From the NCBI GenBank assembly GCA_035391225.1, contig DAOPKN010000067.1:1-10853 (forward strand): a stretch of DNA of 10,853 nt, written 5' to 3'. The translations under genes and the position numbers were made by a program. The stretch is from DAOPKN01 sp035391225. Lineage in GTDB: Bacteria; Thermotogota; Thermotogae; MWEM01. Below, piece after piece: positions 1-7,027 of the stretch (the first letter of the stretch is position 1; each line of letters opens with the position of its first letter). The notes beneath the pieces were generated by a model. That model saw only the letters and a program-made list of their open reading frames with translations, was not told the origin of the DNA and did not search any database.

Positions 1-827
1 GCCATCTGAAGGCGTTGGAGGGCATCGCGGAAAACGTGCAGTTTGGGAAACAGCCTGCGCGCTTCCCCGGGAGATCCGCGGGGATGATGGGGCTCCACGC
101 TTCTTTCACCCTGGAAGATTCCACGCTCGCCGAGGTGGCCGGGCAACAGATGCCCATCCACGTGCACGTGGCGGAAGGGCGCGAAGACCGCGAGCTTCAC
201 GTGCAGCGCTTCGGAATTTCCGCGGTGCAGCGGTTGCACGGGGCCGGGGTGTTGGTCCCGGGCTCGCTGTTGGCGCATTGCCTTCGCCTGGAGCCAGGGG
301 ATCAAGAAACCCTGCACCAACAGGCAGCTTCGGTGGTGGTCAATCCGCAGTCCAACATGAACAACGGTGCAGGTTTCTTCCCCTACGCCGATTTCCGGGG
401 TTCTTCCCTCCCCGTTCTTCTGGGCAACGACGGCTACGGCTTCGACATCACGCGGGACATGCGCACGCTGTTGCTGGGGGAAAACTTGCGCTATTCCGAC
501 CCCACCGCCTTTTCGCTACACGACCTGTTCCAGGTGGCGTTCCGTTCCACCCCCGAGTTCATCGGGGAGAAGCTGGGAGTGCGCCTGGGAAGAATCAGCC
601 CGGGGTACGCCGCGGATTTCGTGACGTATGCCTACCTTCCCCCCACCCCCATGCGCCCGGAAAATTTCCTGGGGCACTTTTTCTTTGGTATAATGGAGTC
701 CGAGAAACCCGTGGACACCATCGTGGCGGGACGTTTCTTGATGCGAAACAAGCAACTGGAACTGGATCGGCGTGCCATTTTCGCGCACGCGCGCACCGTG
801 TGCCAAAAAACTTGGGAGCGGGCGTGA
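1..827 (+). CDS. ssnA: SsnA-like amidohydrolase (metal-dependent hydrolase), 5' end missing
   Basis: This is the C-terminal part of an amidohydrolase-superfamily protein. The reading frame is open to the left edge (first whole codon at base 3), so the start and the N-terminal HxH metal site lie outside the window. Visible metal-site elements are the HVHVAEG segment (His codons 159-161 and 165-167), the LLAHC histidine (276-278), and GNDGYGFD with its Asp at 429-431. The end has the family's PPTP and GH-FFGIMES segments, followed by a DTIVAGRFLM-type strand. These match the SsnA group of putative aminohydrolases, related to chlorohydrolase/cytosine deaminase enzymes, whose physiological substrate is not established. 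The usual GTDG motif reads GNDG here. It ends in TGA about 28 bases before the next coding start and is probably cotranscribed with it. Superfamily assignment is firm; the SsnA subgroup is likely. Confidence 0.85.
   Translation, partial: HLKALEGIAENVQFGKQPARFPGRSAGMMGLHASFTLEDSTLAEVAGQQMPIHVHVAEGREDRELHVQRFGISAVQRLHGAGVLVPGSLLAHCLRLEPGDQETLHQQAASVVVNPQSNMNNGAGFFPYADFRGSSLPVLLGNDGYGFDITRDMRTLLLGENLRYSDPTAFSLHDLFQVAFRSTPEFIGEKLGVRLGRISPGYAADFVTYAYLPPTPMRPENFLGHFFFGIMESEKPVDTIVAGRFLMRNKQLELDRRAIFAHARTVCQKTWERA
686..694 (+). promoter_or_regulatory. Candidate extended -10 promoter inside the ssnA-like gene
   Basis: The sequence TGGTATAAT gives a perfect TATAAT at 689-694 with a TG one base upstream, the extended -10 arrangement. 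It lies in the ssnA-like coding frame (Gly-Ile-Met), about 160 bases before the start of the pyruvyl transferase-like gene. It uses ATA for isoleucine, a codon otherwise rare in this window. No good -35 is seen (about TTCCTG at 666-671). It could supply transcription to the next gene and possibly to the rnf cluster, but coincidence is possible. Confidence 0.35.
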
Positions 828-843
828 ACCCCGCTTTTCCCCC

Positions 844-848
844 GGAGG
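844..848 (+). promoter_or_regulatory. Shine-Dalgarno that places the pyruvyl transferase start at an ATC codon
   Basis: GGAGG lies seven bases upstream of ATC at 856-858, in the short gap after the ssnA-like stop at 825-827. The frame has no ATG, GTG or TTG at a suitable distance. Spacing and strength are ideal for initiation at 856. This site is the main reason for choosing that start over the distant GTG at 772. Confidence 0.65.
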
Positions 849-855
849 AATCGCG

Positions 856-1887
856 ATCAAGGTTTTCCTTTTCGGATATTACGGACTGAACAATTACGGC
901 GACGAAATCCTTCTGCGAACCGTGTTCAAGTTGCTGCGCGAAAACCCGGTGGAGGAGGTTCGCCTGCTGTTCCCGCGCAAGGGTTCCCGCAAGATCAACG
1001 GCATCCCGGTGTTCCACGTGTGCCGGAACCGTCCCATGGACATCCGCCGGGCCATCTCGGAATGTGATTGCGTGGTGGGCGGTGGGGGAGGCATCTTCCA
1101 GGACCAAACCAGCCAGAAGAGCTTCTTGTACTACGACTGGTTGGTTTCGCGCGCGTTGAAGTGGCGTAAACCCGTGCTGCTGCTGGGGCACGGGCTGGGA
1201 CCGATTCACGCTCCCCGCGACGCCAAGCACATGCGCAAGATCTTGTCCCACCCCTTGTGTTGGGGCTTTTTCCGCGACGAGGTGTCGGCACGTTACGCGG
1301 CGCATTTTTCGAAAAACCACACCTGGGGCAGCGACCTGGCGTACGGGTACCTGGAGAAACGGGACAAACCCAAGCAGGTGCCCGGAAGGCTGGGGTTGGT
1401 CTTGAAATCGCACTGGGCCAACCCGGAGGATTTCATCCCCTTTTTCCAGGCCGGCGGGTTCACCGAGATCGTGTTGATGGCGGCTTTCCCCGACCAGGAA
1501 ATGAAGGAAATGAAACGACTGGAAAAGGCCTTCTCGGGCTCTTTCCGCCTTTTCTTGAAGAAGGGCGAGGACGTGAACGAGATGACCGACACCATCGCCA
1601 GCTGTTCGCTGGTGGTGTCCGAGCGGTTGCACGGAGCGCTGGTGGCCTCCTACTTCGGGGTACCGCTGGTGGTGTCCAAGGGTTTCAAGATGGGCGCGTT
1701 TTTCCGCAATTTCCACGGCTTCCGCGCTACGTTCCAGCAGCTCAACATCCCGGAAATGGCGATGGCGTTTTCGCGGTTGCACGCCATCGATTTTGCCGCC
1801 GGCAATGCGGCTTTTTGCCAGCAGAACATCGCCCGGTACCGCGAAATGATCGCGGGATTTTCTGAGCGTTTGCAACAACTTTCATAA
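856..1887 (+). CDS. Polysaccharide pyruvyl transferase family protein (CsaB-like)
   Basis: The 343-residue product looks like a member of the polysaccharide pyruvyl transferase family. These enzymes transfer pyruvate from phosphoenolpyruvate to cell-surface sugars; CsaB-type members pyruvylate wall polymers that anchor S-layer proteins. The N-terminus shows a YYGLNNYGDE segment (residues 8-17), the CsaB-type nucleotide-fold opening. A glycine-rich VVGGGGGIFQD lies near residues 73-83, a LLLGHGLGP strand follows, and SERLHGALVASYFGVP (from about residue 255) matches the conserved C-terminal RLH block with His259. The start is taken as ATC at 856 because of GGAGG at 844-848, and because residues after it (IKVFLFGYYG) align with the usual MKV/MKI opening. 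A GTG at 772 would overlap the upstream gene by 56 bases and add an Arg/Pro-rich, non-family leader. Substrate is unknown; membership is based on motifs only. Confidence 0.78.
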   Translation: MKVFLFGYYGLNNYGDEILLRTVFKLLRENPVEEVRLLFPRKGSRKINGIPVFHVCRNRPMDIRRAISECDCVVGGGGGIFQDQTSQKSFLYYDWLVSRALKWRKPVLLLGHGLGPIHAPRDAKHMRKILSHPLCWGFFRDEVSARYAAHFSKNHTWGSDLAYGYLEKRDKPKQVPGRLGLVLKSHWANPEDFIPFFQAGGFTEIVLMAAFPDQEMKEMKRLEKAFSGSFRLFLKKGEDVNEMTDTIASCSLVVSERLHGALVASYFGVPLVVSKGFKMGAFFRNFHGFRATFQQLNIPEMAMAFSRLHAIDFAAGNAAFCQQNIARYREMIAGFSERLQQLS

Positions 1888-1918
1888 CCACCATCCAGTA
1901 GGAAGGAGACGATTTGAA

Positions 1919-3235
1919 ATGGCTTACCTGAGCTTTCCGGGCGGAATCCATCCCCCGGAAATGAAGATGCTTTCCGAAAGCATGCCCCTCGAAACGCTGC
2001 CCTTGCCGGACACGGTTTCGCTTTTCGCCGCACAGAACATGGGGAAACCCCCTTCCTGGACGGTGCAACCCGGCGACACGGTGAAAACCGGGCAACCCAT
2101 CGCCACGGCATCCGGTTTTGTCTCGGTCCCGTTGCACGCCCCGGTCACCGGCACCGTTCTTCCCTTTTCCAAGGCGTTCCACCCCGTGCTGCAAAAGAGC
2201 GTGGAGGTGTGCCAGATCCAGCGGGAGGGCGAGGATGATTGGCAGCTGATGGCTCCCTTCCCCGACTGGCAAAACGCCCCGCAACCGGAGCTGGTGCAAC
2301 GCGTGCTGGATGCGGGTATCGTCGGGCTCGGGGGCGCCACGTTCCCTTCCCACGTGAAGTACTCCGGGCTGGACAAGCAACCCGTGGATACCGTGATCCT
2401 CAACGGTGCGGAATGTGAGCCCTACCTCACCATCGACGACCAGACCATGCAGAAAAAGGCCCAGTCCGTGGTGCGCGGCCTGGCCATCCTGATGAAAATC
2501 ACGGGGGCTTCCCGGGGAATCATCGGCGTGGAGGCCAACAAGCTCCCGGCCGTGGAAGCTTTGCGCCGCGAAGCCACCACGGGTATCACGGTGCAAATCC
2601 TCAAGACCAAGTACCCGCAGGGTGGGGAAAAGCAACTGATCTACGCGCTCACTTCCCGGAAGGTTCCCGCGGGGGGGCTGCCCTTGCACATCGGGGTGGT
2701 GGTGCACAACGTGGGCACCGCCGTGGCCATCGACGAGGCGGTCACGCAGGGAAAACCCCTGGTGGAACGGGGGGTCACCGTGTCCGGGGAATGCGTGACC
2801 AAGCCCAAGAACCTCTGGGTGCGCATCGGGACGCCGGTGCAGCAACTGCTGGACTACTGCGGGGGCTTTTCCGAACCTCCCTACAAGCTGCTGATGGGTG
2901 GCCCCATGATGGGCATCGCGTTGAAGGATGCGACGGCCCCCGTGATGAAGGGCACTTCTGGAATCCTTGCCGTTCCCAAGCGAGGCTACGAGGACGAGGG
3001 CGAAAGCCCGTGCATCAACTGCGGTGCGTGCATCCACGGCTGTTCGCTGCGGTTGGAACCCAATGCTTTGGTGAAACTGGTGAAGGCGCGCAAGTACGAC
3101 CAGGCGGTGGAACGGGGGTTGCTGTACTGCTGCGAATGCGGCACCTGCACCTTCGTCTGTCCTTCCCGTATCGAACACGTGAAGCACTTCAAGCTGGGAA
3201 AGAAAGTGTACAACGCACTCAAGGGGGGGAAGTAG
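1919..3235 (+). CDS. rnfC: Rnf electron transport complex subunit RnfC
   Basis: RnfC is the peripheral NADH-side subunit of the Rnf complex, which couples ferredoxin:NAD+ electron transfer to Na+ or H+ movement. The 438 residues fit the family. The N-terminus carries FPGGIHPPEMK and a biotinyl-lipoyl-like VQPGDTVKTGQPIA segment. The central FMN/NADH-binding region has GLGGATFPSHVKY and LNGAECEPYLT. Two [4Fe-4S] motifs follow: Cys365, 368, 371 and 375, and Cys407, 410 and 414 with Cys404 completing the second set. The first motif ends in Cys-Ser rather than the common Cys-Pro. The start ATG has GGAAGGAG (1901-1908) about ten bases upstream. It is the first gene of the rnf cluster, 31 bases after the pyruvyl transferase-like gene; no convincing promoter is visible in that gap. 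The stop is one base before rnfD. Confidence 0.96.
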   Translation: MAYLSFPGGIHPPEMKMLSESMPLETLPLPDTVSLFAAQNMGKPPSWTVQPGDTVKTGQPIATASGFVSVPLHAPVTGTVLPFSKAFHPVLQKSVEVCQIQREGEDDWQLMAPFPDWQNAPQPELVQRVLDAGIVGLGGATFPSHVKYSGLDKQPVDTVILNGAECEPYLTIDDQTMQKKAQSVVRGLAILMKITGASRGIIGVEANKLPAVEALRREATTGITVQILKTKYPQGGEKQLIYALTSRKVPAGGLPLHIGVVVHNVGTAVAIDEAVTQGKPLVERGVTVSGECVTKPKNLWVRIGTPVQQLLDYCGGFSEPPYKLLMGGPMMGIALKDATAPVMKGTSGILAVPKRGYEDEGESPCINCGACIHGCSLRLEPNALVKLVKARKYDQAVERGLLYCCECGTCTFVCPSRIEHVKHFKLGKKVYNALKGGK

Positions 3236-3236
3236 A

Positions 3237-4217
3237 ATGGGTACCACCTTCCAAACCGGGCCAGCCCCGCATTTTCGCAAACCCGTCTCCGTCCGTACCA
3301 TCATGCTGGACGTTCTCATTGCCTTGACTCCCGCGGTGATCGTGGGGATCTTCCAGTTCGGCTTCTCCGCGCTGCTTCTGTGCGTGATCGGGGTGCTGGG
3401 CGCGGAGCTTTTCGAGTTTTTCGTGATGCGCGTGCTGCGCAAGAAAAAGGAGTTCGTGCCGGACGGTAGCGCCGCGGTTACCGGGCTGCTTTTGGCATTG
3501 AACGTTTCCTCCGCGCTTCCGTGGTACCTGCTTCTCATCGGTATCGTGGTGGCCATCGGCATCGGCAAGCACGTGTTCGGTGGGCTGGGTGCCAACCCCT
3601 TCAACCCCGCGCTGGTGGGGCGCGCCTTCTTGATCATCTCCTTCCCGGTGCAAATGACCACGTGGATACAGGCGGGTGCATGGAAGGCCGAAAGCCTGGT
3701 TTCCGCGGCCACCCCCCTGGGCATCTTGAAGGAAAACGGTTTCGAACAAGCTTCTTCCGGCTTTTCCAACCTGCAGCTCTTTTTGGGCAACTCCGGGGGA
3801 TGTATCGGGGAGGTCAGCGCGATTGCGTTGCTCATTGGTTTTGCCTACCTGGTGGTGCGCAAGCGGGCAAACCCCGTGACTCCCATCGCCTACATCGGCA
3901 CGGCCATGATCCTTTCCACGATCTTTTTCCTGGTGAACCCCGAACAATTCGGCAGCCCGCTCTTCCACTTGCTCAGCGGGGGCTTGCTGCTGGGTGCGCT
4001 GTTCATGGCCACCGACATGGTCACCTCCCCCGCGACGATCAAGGGAGCGATGCTCTTCGGCGTGGGTTGTGGTGCCATCACCATGCTCATTCGCTTCGCG
4101 GGAGGCACACCGGAAGGTGTGATGTTCTCCATTTTGATCATGAACGCGTTCAAACCTTTGATCGACCGCATCTCCCATCCCAAGCCCTTCGGGTTGCAGA
4201 AAAAGGAGGCGAAGTGA
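3237..4217 (+). CDS. rnfD: Rnf electron transport complex subunit RnfD
   Basis: RnfD is the large membrane subunit of the Rnf complex and is related to NqrB. The 326 residues contain many hydrophobic helices, for example around residues 23-65 and 80-108. A conserved GLGANPFNPALVGRAF loop follows near residue 115. Members carry a covalent FMN on a threonine; the equivalent here is VSAATPL, with Thr159 the likely attachment residue (codon 3711-3713). The motif has Ala where Gly is usual and Ser six residues before the Thr where Asp is usual. The C-terminal half has paired helices, a GGLLLGALFMATDMVTSP block and a conserved basic end. ATG lies one base after the rnfC stop, preceded by a G-rich ribosome-binding stretch (3221-3230), so translation is probably coupled. 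Confidence 0.95.
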   Translation: MGTTFQTGPAPHFRKPVSVRTIMLDVLIALTPAVIVGIFQFGFSALLLCVIGVLGAELFEFFVMRVLRKKKEFVPDGSAAVTGLLLALNVSSALPWYLLLIGIVVAIGIGKHVFGGLGANPFNPALVGRAFLIISFPVQMTTWIQAGAWKAESLVSAATPLGILKENGFEQASSGFSNLQLFLGNSGGCIGEVSAIALLIGFAYLVVRKRANPVTPIAYIGTAMILSTIFFLVNPEQFGSPLFHLLSGGLLLGALFMATDMVTSPATIKGAMLFGVGCGAITMLIRFAGGTPEGVMFSILIMNAFKPLIDRISHPKPFGLQKKEAK

Positions 4218-4218
4218 C

Positions 4219-4935
4219 ATGGGGAGCTACTTCAAGACCGGCCTCGTGCTCATGGCGTTCTCCATCGTGGTAGGGTTGATGCTCTCGGTGGTGTACCTGG
4301 TGACGAGCGACCCCATCGCCAGTGCGGAACTGGATGCCAAGTTGAAAGCCATCAAAACCGTTTTGACCGATCCCCAATCCGGGAAGCTGTTGATTTCCGA
4401 GGACAAGATCCCCCAAGACATGGAGCAGCTCAACCAGATTGCTTGGAAGGATTCCGGGGAAGCAGACCTCTTCCACGCGCAGAAGACACAGTCCTTCGTG
4501 AGTTCCCCGGCCTACCGCTTCACGCTGGAAGACGGGCGCACCGCGTACATCCTTTCGGGCGGAGCCCCGGGGTACGGCGGCAACGTGGTGATCATGGCCT
4601 CGTTCGTGCAAAGCCCTTCGGGGTACGGCCTTTTCCAGGTGGAAACGCTGGACTACTCCGGCGAAACCCCGGGTTTGGGGGCCAACATCTCGCTGGAAAA
4701 GTCCCGCGAACGCTTCGCGCAGATCCCCTACTCCGGGCTGCAAGCGGGGGTTCGGGTGGACAGGGATGCCGGGGTGAACCCCACGAAAGACCCTGCCGCG
4801 CGGGCAGAAGCACGGAAAAACGGTGTGGTGATCATCTCGGACATCATGACCGGGGCAACCATCACCCCCAGGGCAGTGGCAAACACCATCGACACGATGT
4901 TCGCATACCTTCAAGCCCAACTGGAGGGAGAATGA
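4219..4935 (+). CDS. rnfG: Rnf electron transport complex subunit RnfG
   Basis: RnfG is a membrane-anchored flavoprotein of the Rnf complex, homologous to NqrC, with its FMN domain on the outer face of the membrane. The 238 residues begin with a single membrane helix (about residues 5-29). The soluble FMN-binding domain contains SGGAPGYGGNVVIMASF in the middle and DIMTGATITPRAV near the end. In the second segment the TGAT sequence, with Asp six residues before the Thr, matches the site where the flavin transferase ApbE attaches FMN; the acceptor is Thr214 (codon 4858-4860). The ATG follows a strong AAAGGAGG (4202-4209) and lies one base after the rnfD stop. The gene is intact and of usual length. 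No apbE gene is in the window, so the transferase must be encoded elsewhere. Confidence 0.95.
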   Translation: MGSYFKTGLVLMAFSIVVGLMLSVVYLVTSDPIASAELDAKLKAIKTVLTDPQSGKLLISEDKIPQDMEQLNQIAWKDSGEADLFHAQKTQSFVSSPAYRFTLEDGRTAYILSGGAPGYGGNVVIMASFVQSPSGYGLFQVETLDYSGETPGLGANISLEKSRERFAQIPYSGLQAGVRVDRDAGVNPTKDPAARAEARKNGVVIISDIMTGATITPRAVANTIDTMFAYLQAQLEGE

Positions 4936-4936
4936 C

Positions 4937-5596
4937 ATGGAGAAGAAAAACCTCGTGAACGAATTTTCCAAGGGACTGTTCCAAAACAACCCCGCCTTCG
5001 TGCAGGCGCTCGGCATGTGCCCCACGCTTGCCACCACCACCAGCGCCAAGAACGGGCTGGGCATGGGGCTGGCTACGCTCAGCGTGCTGGTGCTGTCCAA
5101 CATCGTGATTTCCGCGATCCGCAAGCTGGTGCCGGAGAAGATCCGCATTCCCGTGTACATCATCATCATCGCGGGTTTCGTCACCATGATCGACATGGTG
5201 ATGCACGGTTTCACCTACGAGCTGTGGAAAACGCTGGGCATCTTCATCCCGCTCATCGTGGTGAACTGCATCATCTTGGGCCGTGCGGAAGCCTTCGCCA
5301 GCAAGAACGGCATCTTCCCCTCCATCCTGGACGGGTTGGGCATGGGCATCGGCTTCACGCTGGCGCTCACGCTGCTCGGCTCCATCCGTGAGCTGTTTGG
5401 CGCCGGCACGGTCTTTGGCATCACCGTGTGGGGCGACGCGTTCAACGTGTTCATCATGATCCTGCCCGCGGGAGCCTTCCTCACCATGGGGTTGCTTTCG
5501 GGGCTCTTCAACTGGATCGGCATTTCCCGCGCCGAGCGGGAGAAGCAGCGGGCCAAGCTCGCCAAGCAGCAAGCAAAGGCAGGTGAATCCGCATGA
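4937..5596 (+). CDS. rnfE: Rnf electron transport complex subunit RnfE
   Basis: RnfE is an integral membrane subunit of the Rnf complex, paralogous to RnfA and to NqrD/NqrE. The 219 residues open with the typical NEFSKGLFQNNPAFVQALGMCPTLA-type start and then run through about six hydrophobic helices. Two conserved cysteines are visible, Cys28 in GMCPTLA and Cys111 in VNCIILGRAEAFA. In this family the equivalent cysteines of RnfA and RnfE together hold an iron-sulfur centre inside the membrane. The C-terminus is a charged tail rich in Lys, Arg, Ala and Gln. The ATG lies one base after the rnfG stop with GGAGGGAG (4923-4930) upstream. The 3' end overlaps rnfA by four bases (ATGA), which implies translational coupling. 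Confidence 0.95.
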   Translation: MEKKNLVNEFSKGLFQNNPAFVQALGMCPTLATTTSAKNGLGMGLATLSVLVLSNIVISAIRKLVPEKIRIPVYIIIIAGFVTMIDMVMHGFTYELWKTLGIFIPLIVVNCIILGRAEAFASKNGIFPSILDGLGMGIGFTLALTLLGSIRELFGAGTVFGITVWGDAFNVFIMILPAGAFLTMGLLSGLFNWIGISRAEREKQRAKLAKQQAKAGESA

Positions 5597-6168
5597 AGGT
5601 GTTCTTGATCTTCCTTTCCGCCATCCTGGTCAACAACTTCGTGTTGCAGCGCTTCTTGGGCATCTGCCCCTTCTTGGGGGTTTCGAAGAAGATCGACACC
5701 GCGGTGGGCATGAGCCTGGCGGTGATCTTCGTGATGCTACTGGCCAGCGTGATCACCTGGATGCTCTACGGGCTGCTGGCGCTGCTGGGCCTCGAATTCC
5801 TCAAGACCATCGTGTTCATCCTGGTCATCGCCGTGCTGGTGCAGTTCGTGGAAATCGTGCTGAAGAAAACCTCGCCCGGGCTCTACGAGGCACTGGGCAT
5901 TTTCCTGCCGCTCATCACCACCAACTGCGCCATACTCGGGCTGGCCCTGCTCAACATCCAGAACCAGTACTCGCTGCTGGAAACCGTGTTCCACTCCCTC
6001 GGAGCGGGCGTGGGCTTCGGGCTGGCGCTGGTGCTGTTCGCCGGCATCCGGGAGCAATTGGAATTGGCGGACGTGCCCAAGCCCTTCGAGGGCCTCGCGG
6101 GCGCACTGATCACGGCGGGCCTCCTTTCCATGGCCTTTTCCGGCTTCAGCGGCATGATCAAACTCTAA
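5593..6168 (+). CDS. rnfA: Rnf electron transport complex subunit RnfA
   Basis: RnfA is the second of the paired membrane subunits that carry the intramembrane iron-sulfur centre in Rnf. The 191 residues have the usual length and six-helix pattern. The N-terminus has LVNNFVLQRFLGICPFLGVS, and the two conserved cysteines are Cys25 (GICPFLG) and Cys112 (TTNCAILGLAL), mirroring Cys28 and Cys111 of RnfE. The ATG overlaps the rnfE stop in an ATGA arrangement, with AGGTGA at 5581-5586 as ribosome-binding site. The stop is followed by a run of eight G that serves as the ribosome-binding site of rnfB. Nothing suggests damage. Confidence 0.95.
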   Translation: MKVFLIFLSAILVNNFVLQRFLGICPFLGVSKKIDTAVGMSLAVIFVMLLASVITWMLYGLLALLGLEFLKTIVFILVIAVLVQFVEIVLKKTSPGLYEALGIFLPLITTNCAILGLALLNIQNQYSLLETVFHSLGAGVGFGLALVLFAGIREQLELADVPKPFEGLAGALITAGLLSMAFSGFSGMIKL

Positions 6169-6182
6169 GGGGGGGGATGCAC

Positions 6183-6470
6183 ATGGTGATCATTGGAAGT
6201 ATCCTGTTGATGGGAATCTTGGGGCTCGCCTCCGGTACGTTCCTGGCATTTGCCGCCAAGAAGTTCGAAGTCAAAGAAGACCCCGCGGTGAAAGAAATCA
6301 TCGACGCGCTTCCCGGCGTGAACTGCGGGGCGTGCGGGTACCCCGGGTGCGAAGCCTTCGGAAAGGCGGTCGCCAAGGGAGAGGCAAAGCCCGATGGCTG
6401 TATCCCGGGCAAGCGTACCGGCGTTCCCGAAAAGATCCGCGAGATCCAGAAAAAACACGGGAAGGGGTAG
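6183..6470 (+). CDS. rnfB: Minimal RnfB: membrane anchor plus one [4Fe-4S] domain, no ferredoxin domain
   Basis: RnfB normally accepts electrons from soluble ferredoxin. This product is about 95 residues against roughly 190 in enterobacterial RsxB and more in clostridial and acetogen RnfB. It has an N-terminal membrane helix (about residues 2-25). A short linker leads to the family's four-cysteine [4Fe-4S] domain: NCGACGYPGC gives Cys48, Cys51 and Cys56, and the fourth is Cys73 in PDGCIPG. It then ends in a short basic tail. The downstream 2[4Fe-4S] ferredoxin-like domain is absent. Start ATG 6183 is preferred because the G8 run (6169-6176) is then six bases away; ATG 6177 is in frame but abuts the run. 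The intact scpB begins two bases after the stop, so no displaced remainder is visible. Identity is sure from motif and position; the shortness is real in this sequence. Confidence 0.92.
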   Translation: MVIIGSILLMGILGLASGTFLAFAAKKFEVKEDPAVKEIIDALPGVNCGACGYPGCEAFGKAVAKGEAKPDGCIPGKRTGVPEKIREIQKKHGKG

Positions 6471-6472
6471 GC

Positions 6473-7027
6473 ATGAACCCGGTTGCCGCGGTGGAGGCGC
6501 TGCTGTATTCCAGCAAGCGCGGCGTGGAGTTCAACATGCTGTGCCAATCCACGGGGCTTTCCAAGGAGCAGGTGCAACAGGTGCTCGAGGAGTTGCAACA
6601 CCGCTACGACAACGACCCCGACCACGGTGTGCAGCTGCGCAAGGTGGGCAAACTGTACGCGTTCTACACCCGCCCCGAGTACGCCGAAATGGTGGATTCG
6701 CTGGTGCGCCGCCCGGTGGAACGCCTCACCCCGTCGCAGCTGGAAGTGCTGGCGGTGATCGCGCGCAAGGGACCGATCAAGAAGTCCGCCGTGGAAGAGA
6801 TCCGGGGCAAGGGTTCGGACAACCAGATCCTGGAACTGCTGTCCACCGGCCTCATCCGGCGAAAGCGGGTGAAAGGCCCGGGAAGGCCCTTCGTGTACAG
6901 CGTCACCGACCGCTTCTTCGAGATGTTCCGACTGGCCGACTTCGAGCTGCTGCGCGACGAGCTGGCCCCTGCCGACGAGGAGGACAGCGGCGAGCAGAGC
7001 AACGAAGAGCAATCCCAAGAGCAATGA
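6473..7027 (+). CDS. scpB: Segregation and condensation protein ScpB
   Basis: ScpB is a kleisin-associated winged-helix protein. It binds ScpA and, with SMC, forms the bacterial condensin that organises and separates chromosomes. The 184 residues show the family's tandem winged helices. The first (about residues 3-80) carries VEALLYSSKRGV and a VQLRKVGKLYAFYTRPEY wing. The second (about 85-160) has the hallmark LTPSQLEVLAVIARKGPIKK, then IRGKGSDNQILELLSTGLI and GRPFVYSVTDRFFEMF. The last 20 or so residues are a low-complexity tail rich in Glu, Gln and Ser. The ATG is two bases after the rnfB stop with GGAAGGGG (6460-6467) upstream. No scpA is next to it, although scpA and scpB are adjacent in many bacteria; placement behind rnfB is probably historical rather than functional. 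Confidence 0.94.
   Translation: MNPVAAVEALLYSSKRGVEFNMLCQSTGLSKEQVQQVLEELQHRYDNDPDHGVQLRKVGKLYAFYTRPEYAEMVDSLVRRPVERLTPSQLEVLAVIARKGPIKKSAVEEIRGKGSDNQILELLSTGLIRRKRVKGPGRPFVYSVTDRFFEMFRLADFELLRDELAPADEEDSGEQSNEEQSQEQ

Noticed and set aside
772..855. GTG at 772 as start of the pyruvyl transferase-like protein.
   Set aside because: It overlaps the upstream gene by 56 bases, has no ribosome-binding site, and adds a non-conserved Arg/Pro-rich leader. GGAGG at 844-848 fits a start at 856.
1888..1918. Promoter or terminator in the gap before rnfC.
   Set aside because: Only a ribosome-binding site is visible. TTGCAA at 1870-1875 has no matching -10, and no hairpin with a T run is present.
1742..3835. 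Long open frame on the - strand (697 codons) opposite the end of the pyruvyl transferase gene, rnfC and part of rnfD, and a similar 427-codon one at 595-1878.
   Set aside because: They lie opposite genes with clear family motifs, their translations are compositionally biased with no recognisable domains, and long antisense frames are expected in GC-rich sequence with strong third-position bias.
6177..6470. RnfB as a pseudogene or frameshifted fragment.
   Set aside because: All four cluster cysteines are intact, the gene ends cleanly with the scpB ribosome-binding site overlapping its 3' end, and no ferredoxin-like CxxCxxC remnant is seen in the other frames downstream.
6965..7024. Repetitive GAG/GAA/CAA-rich 3' end of scpB as a repeat element.
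   Set aside because: It encodes an acidic low-complexity C-terminal tail, as is common in ScpB, and shows no regular repeat unit.
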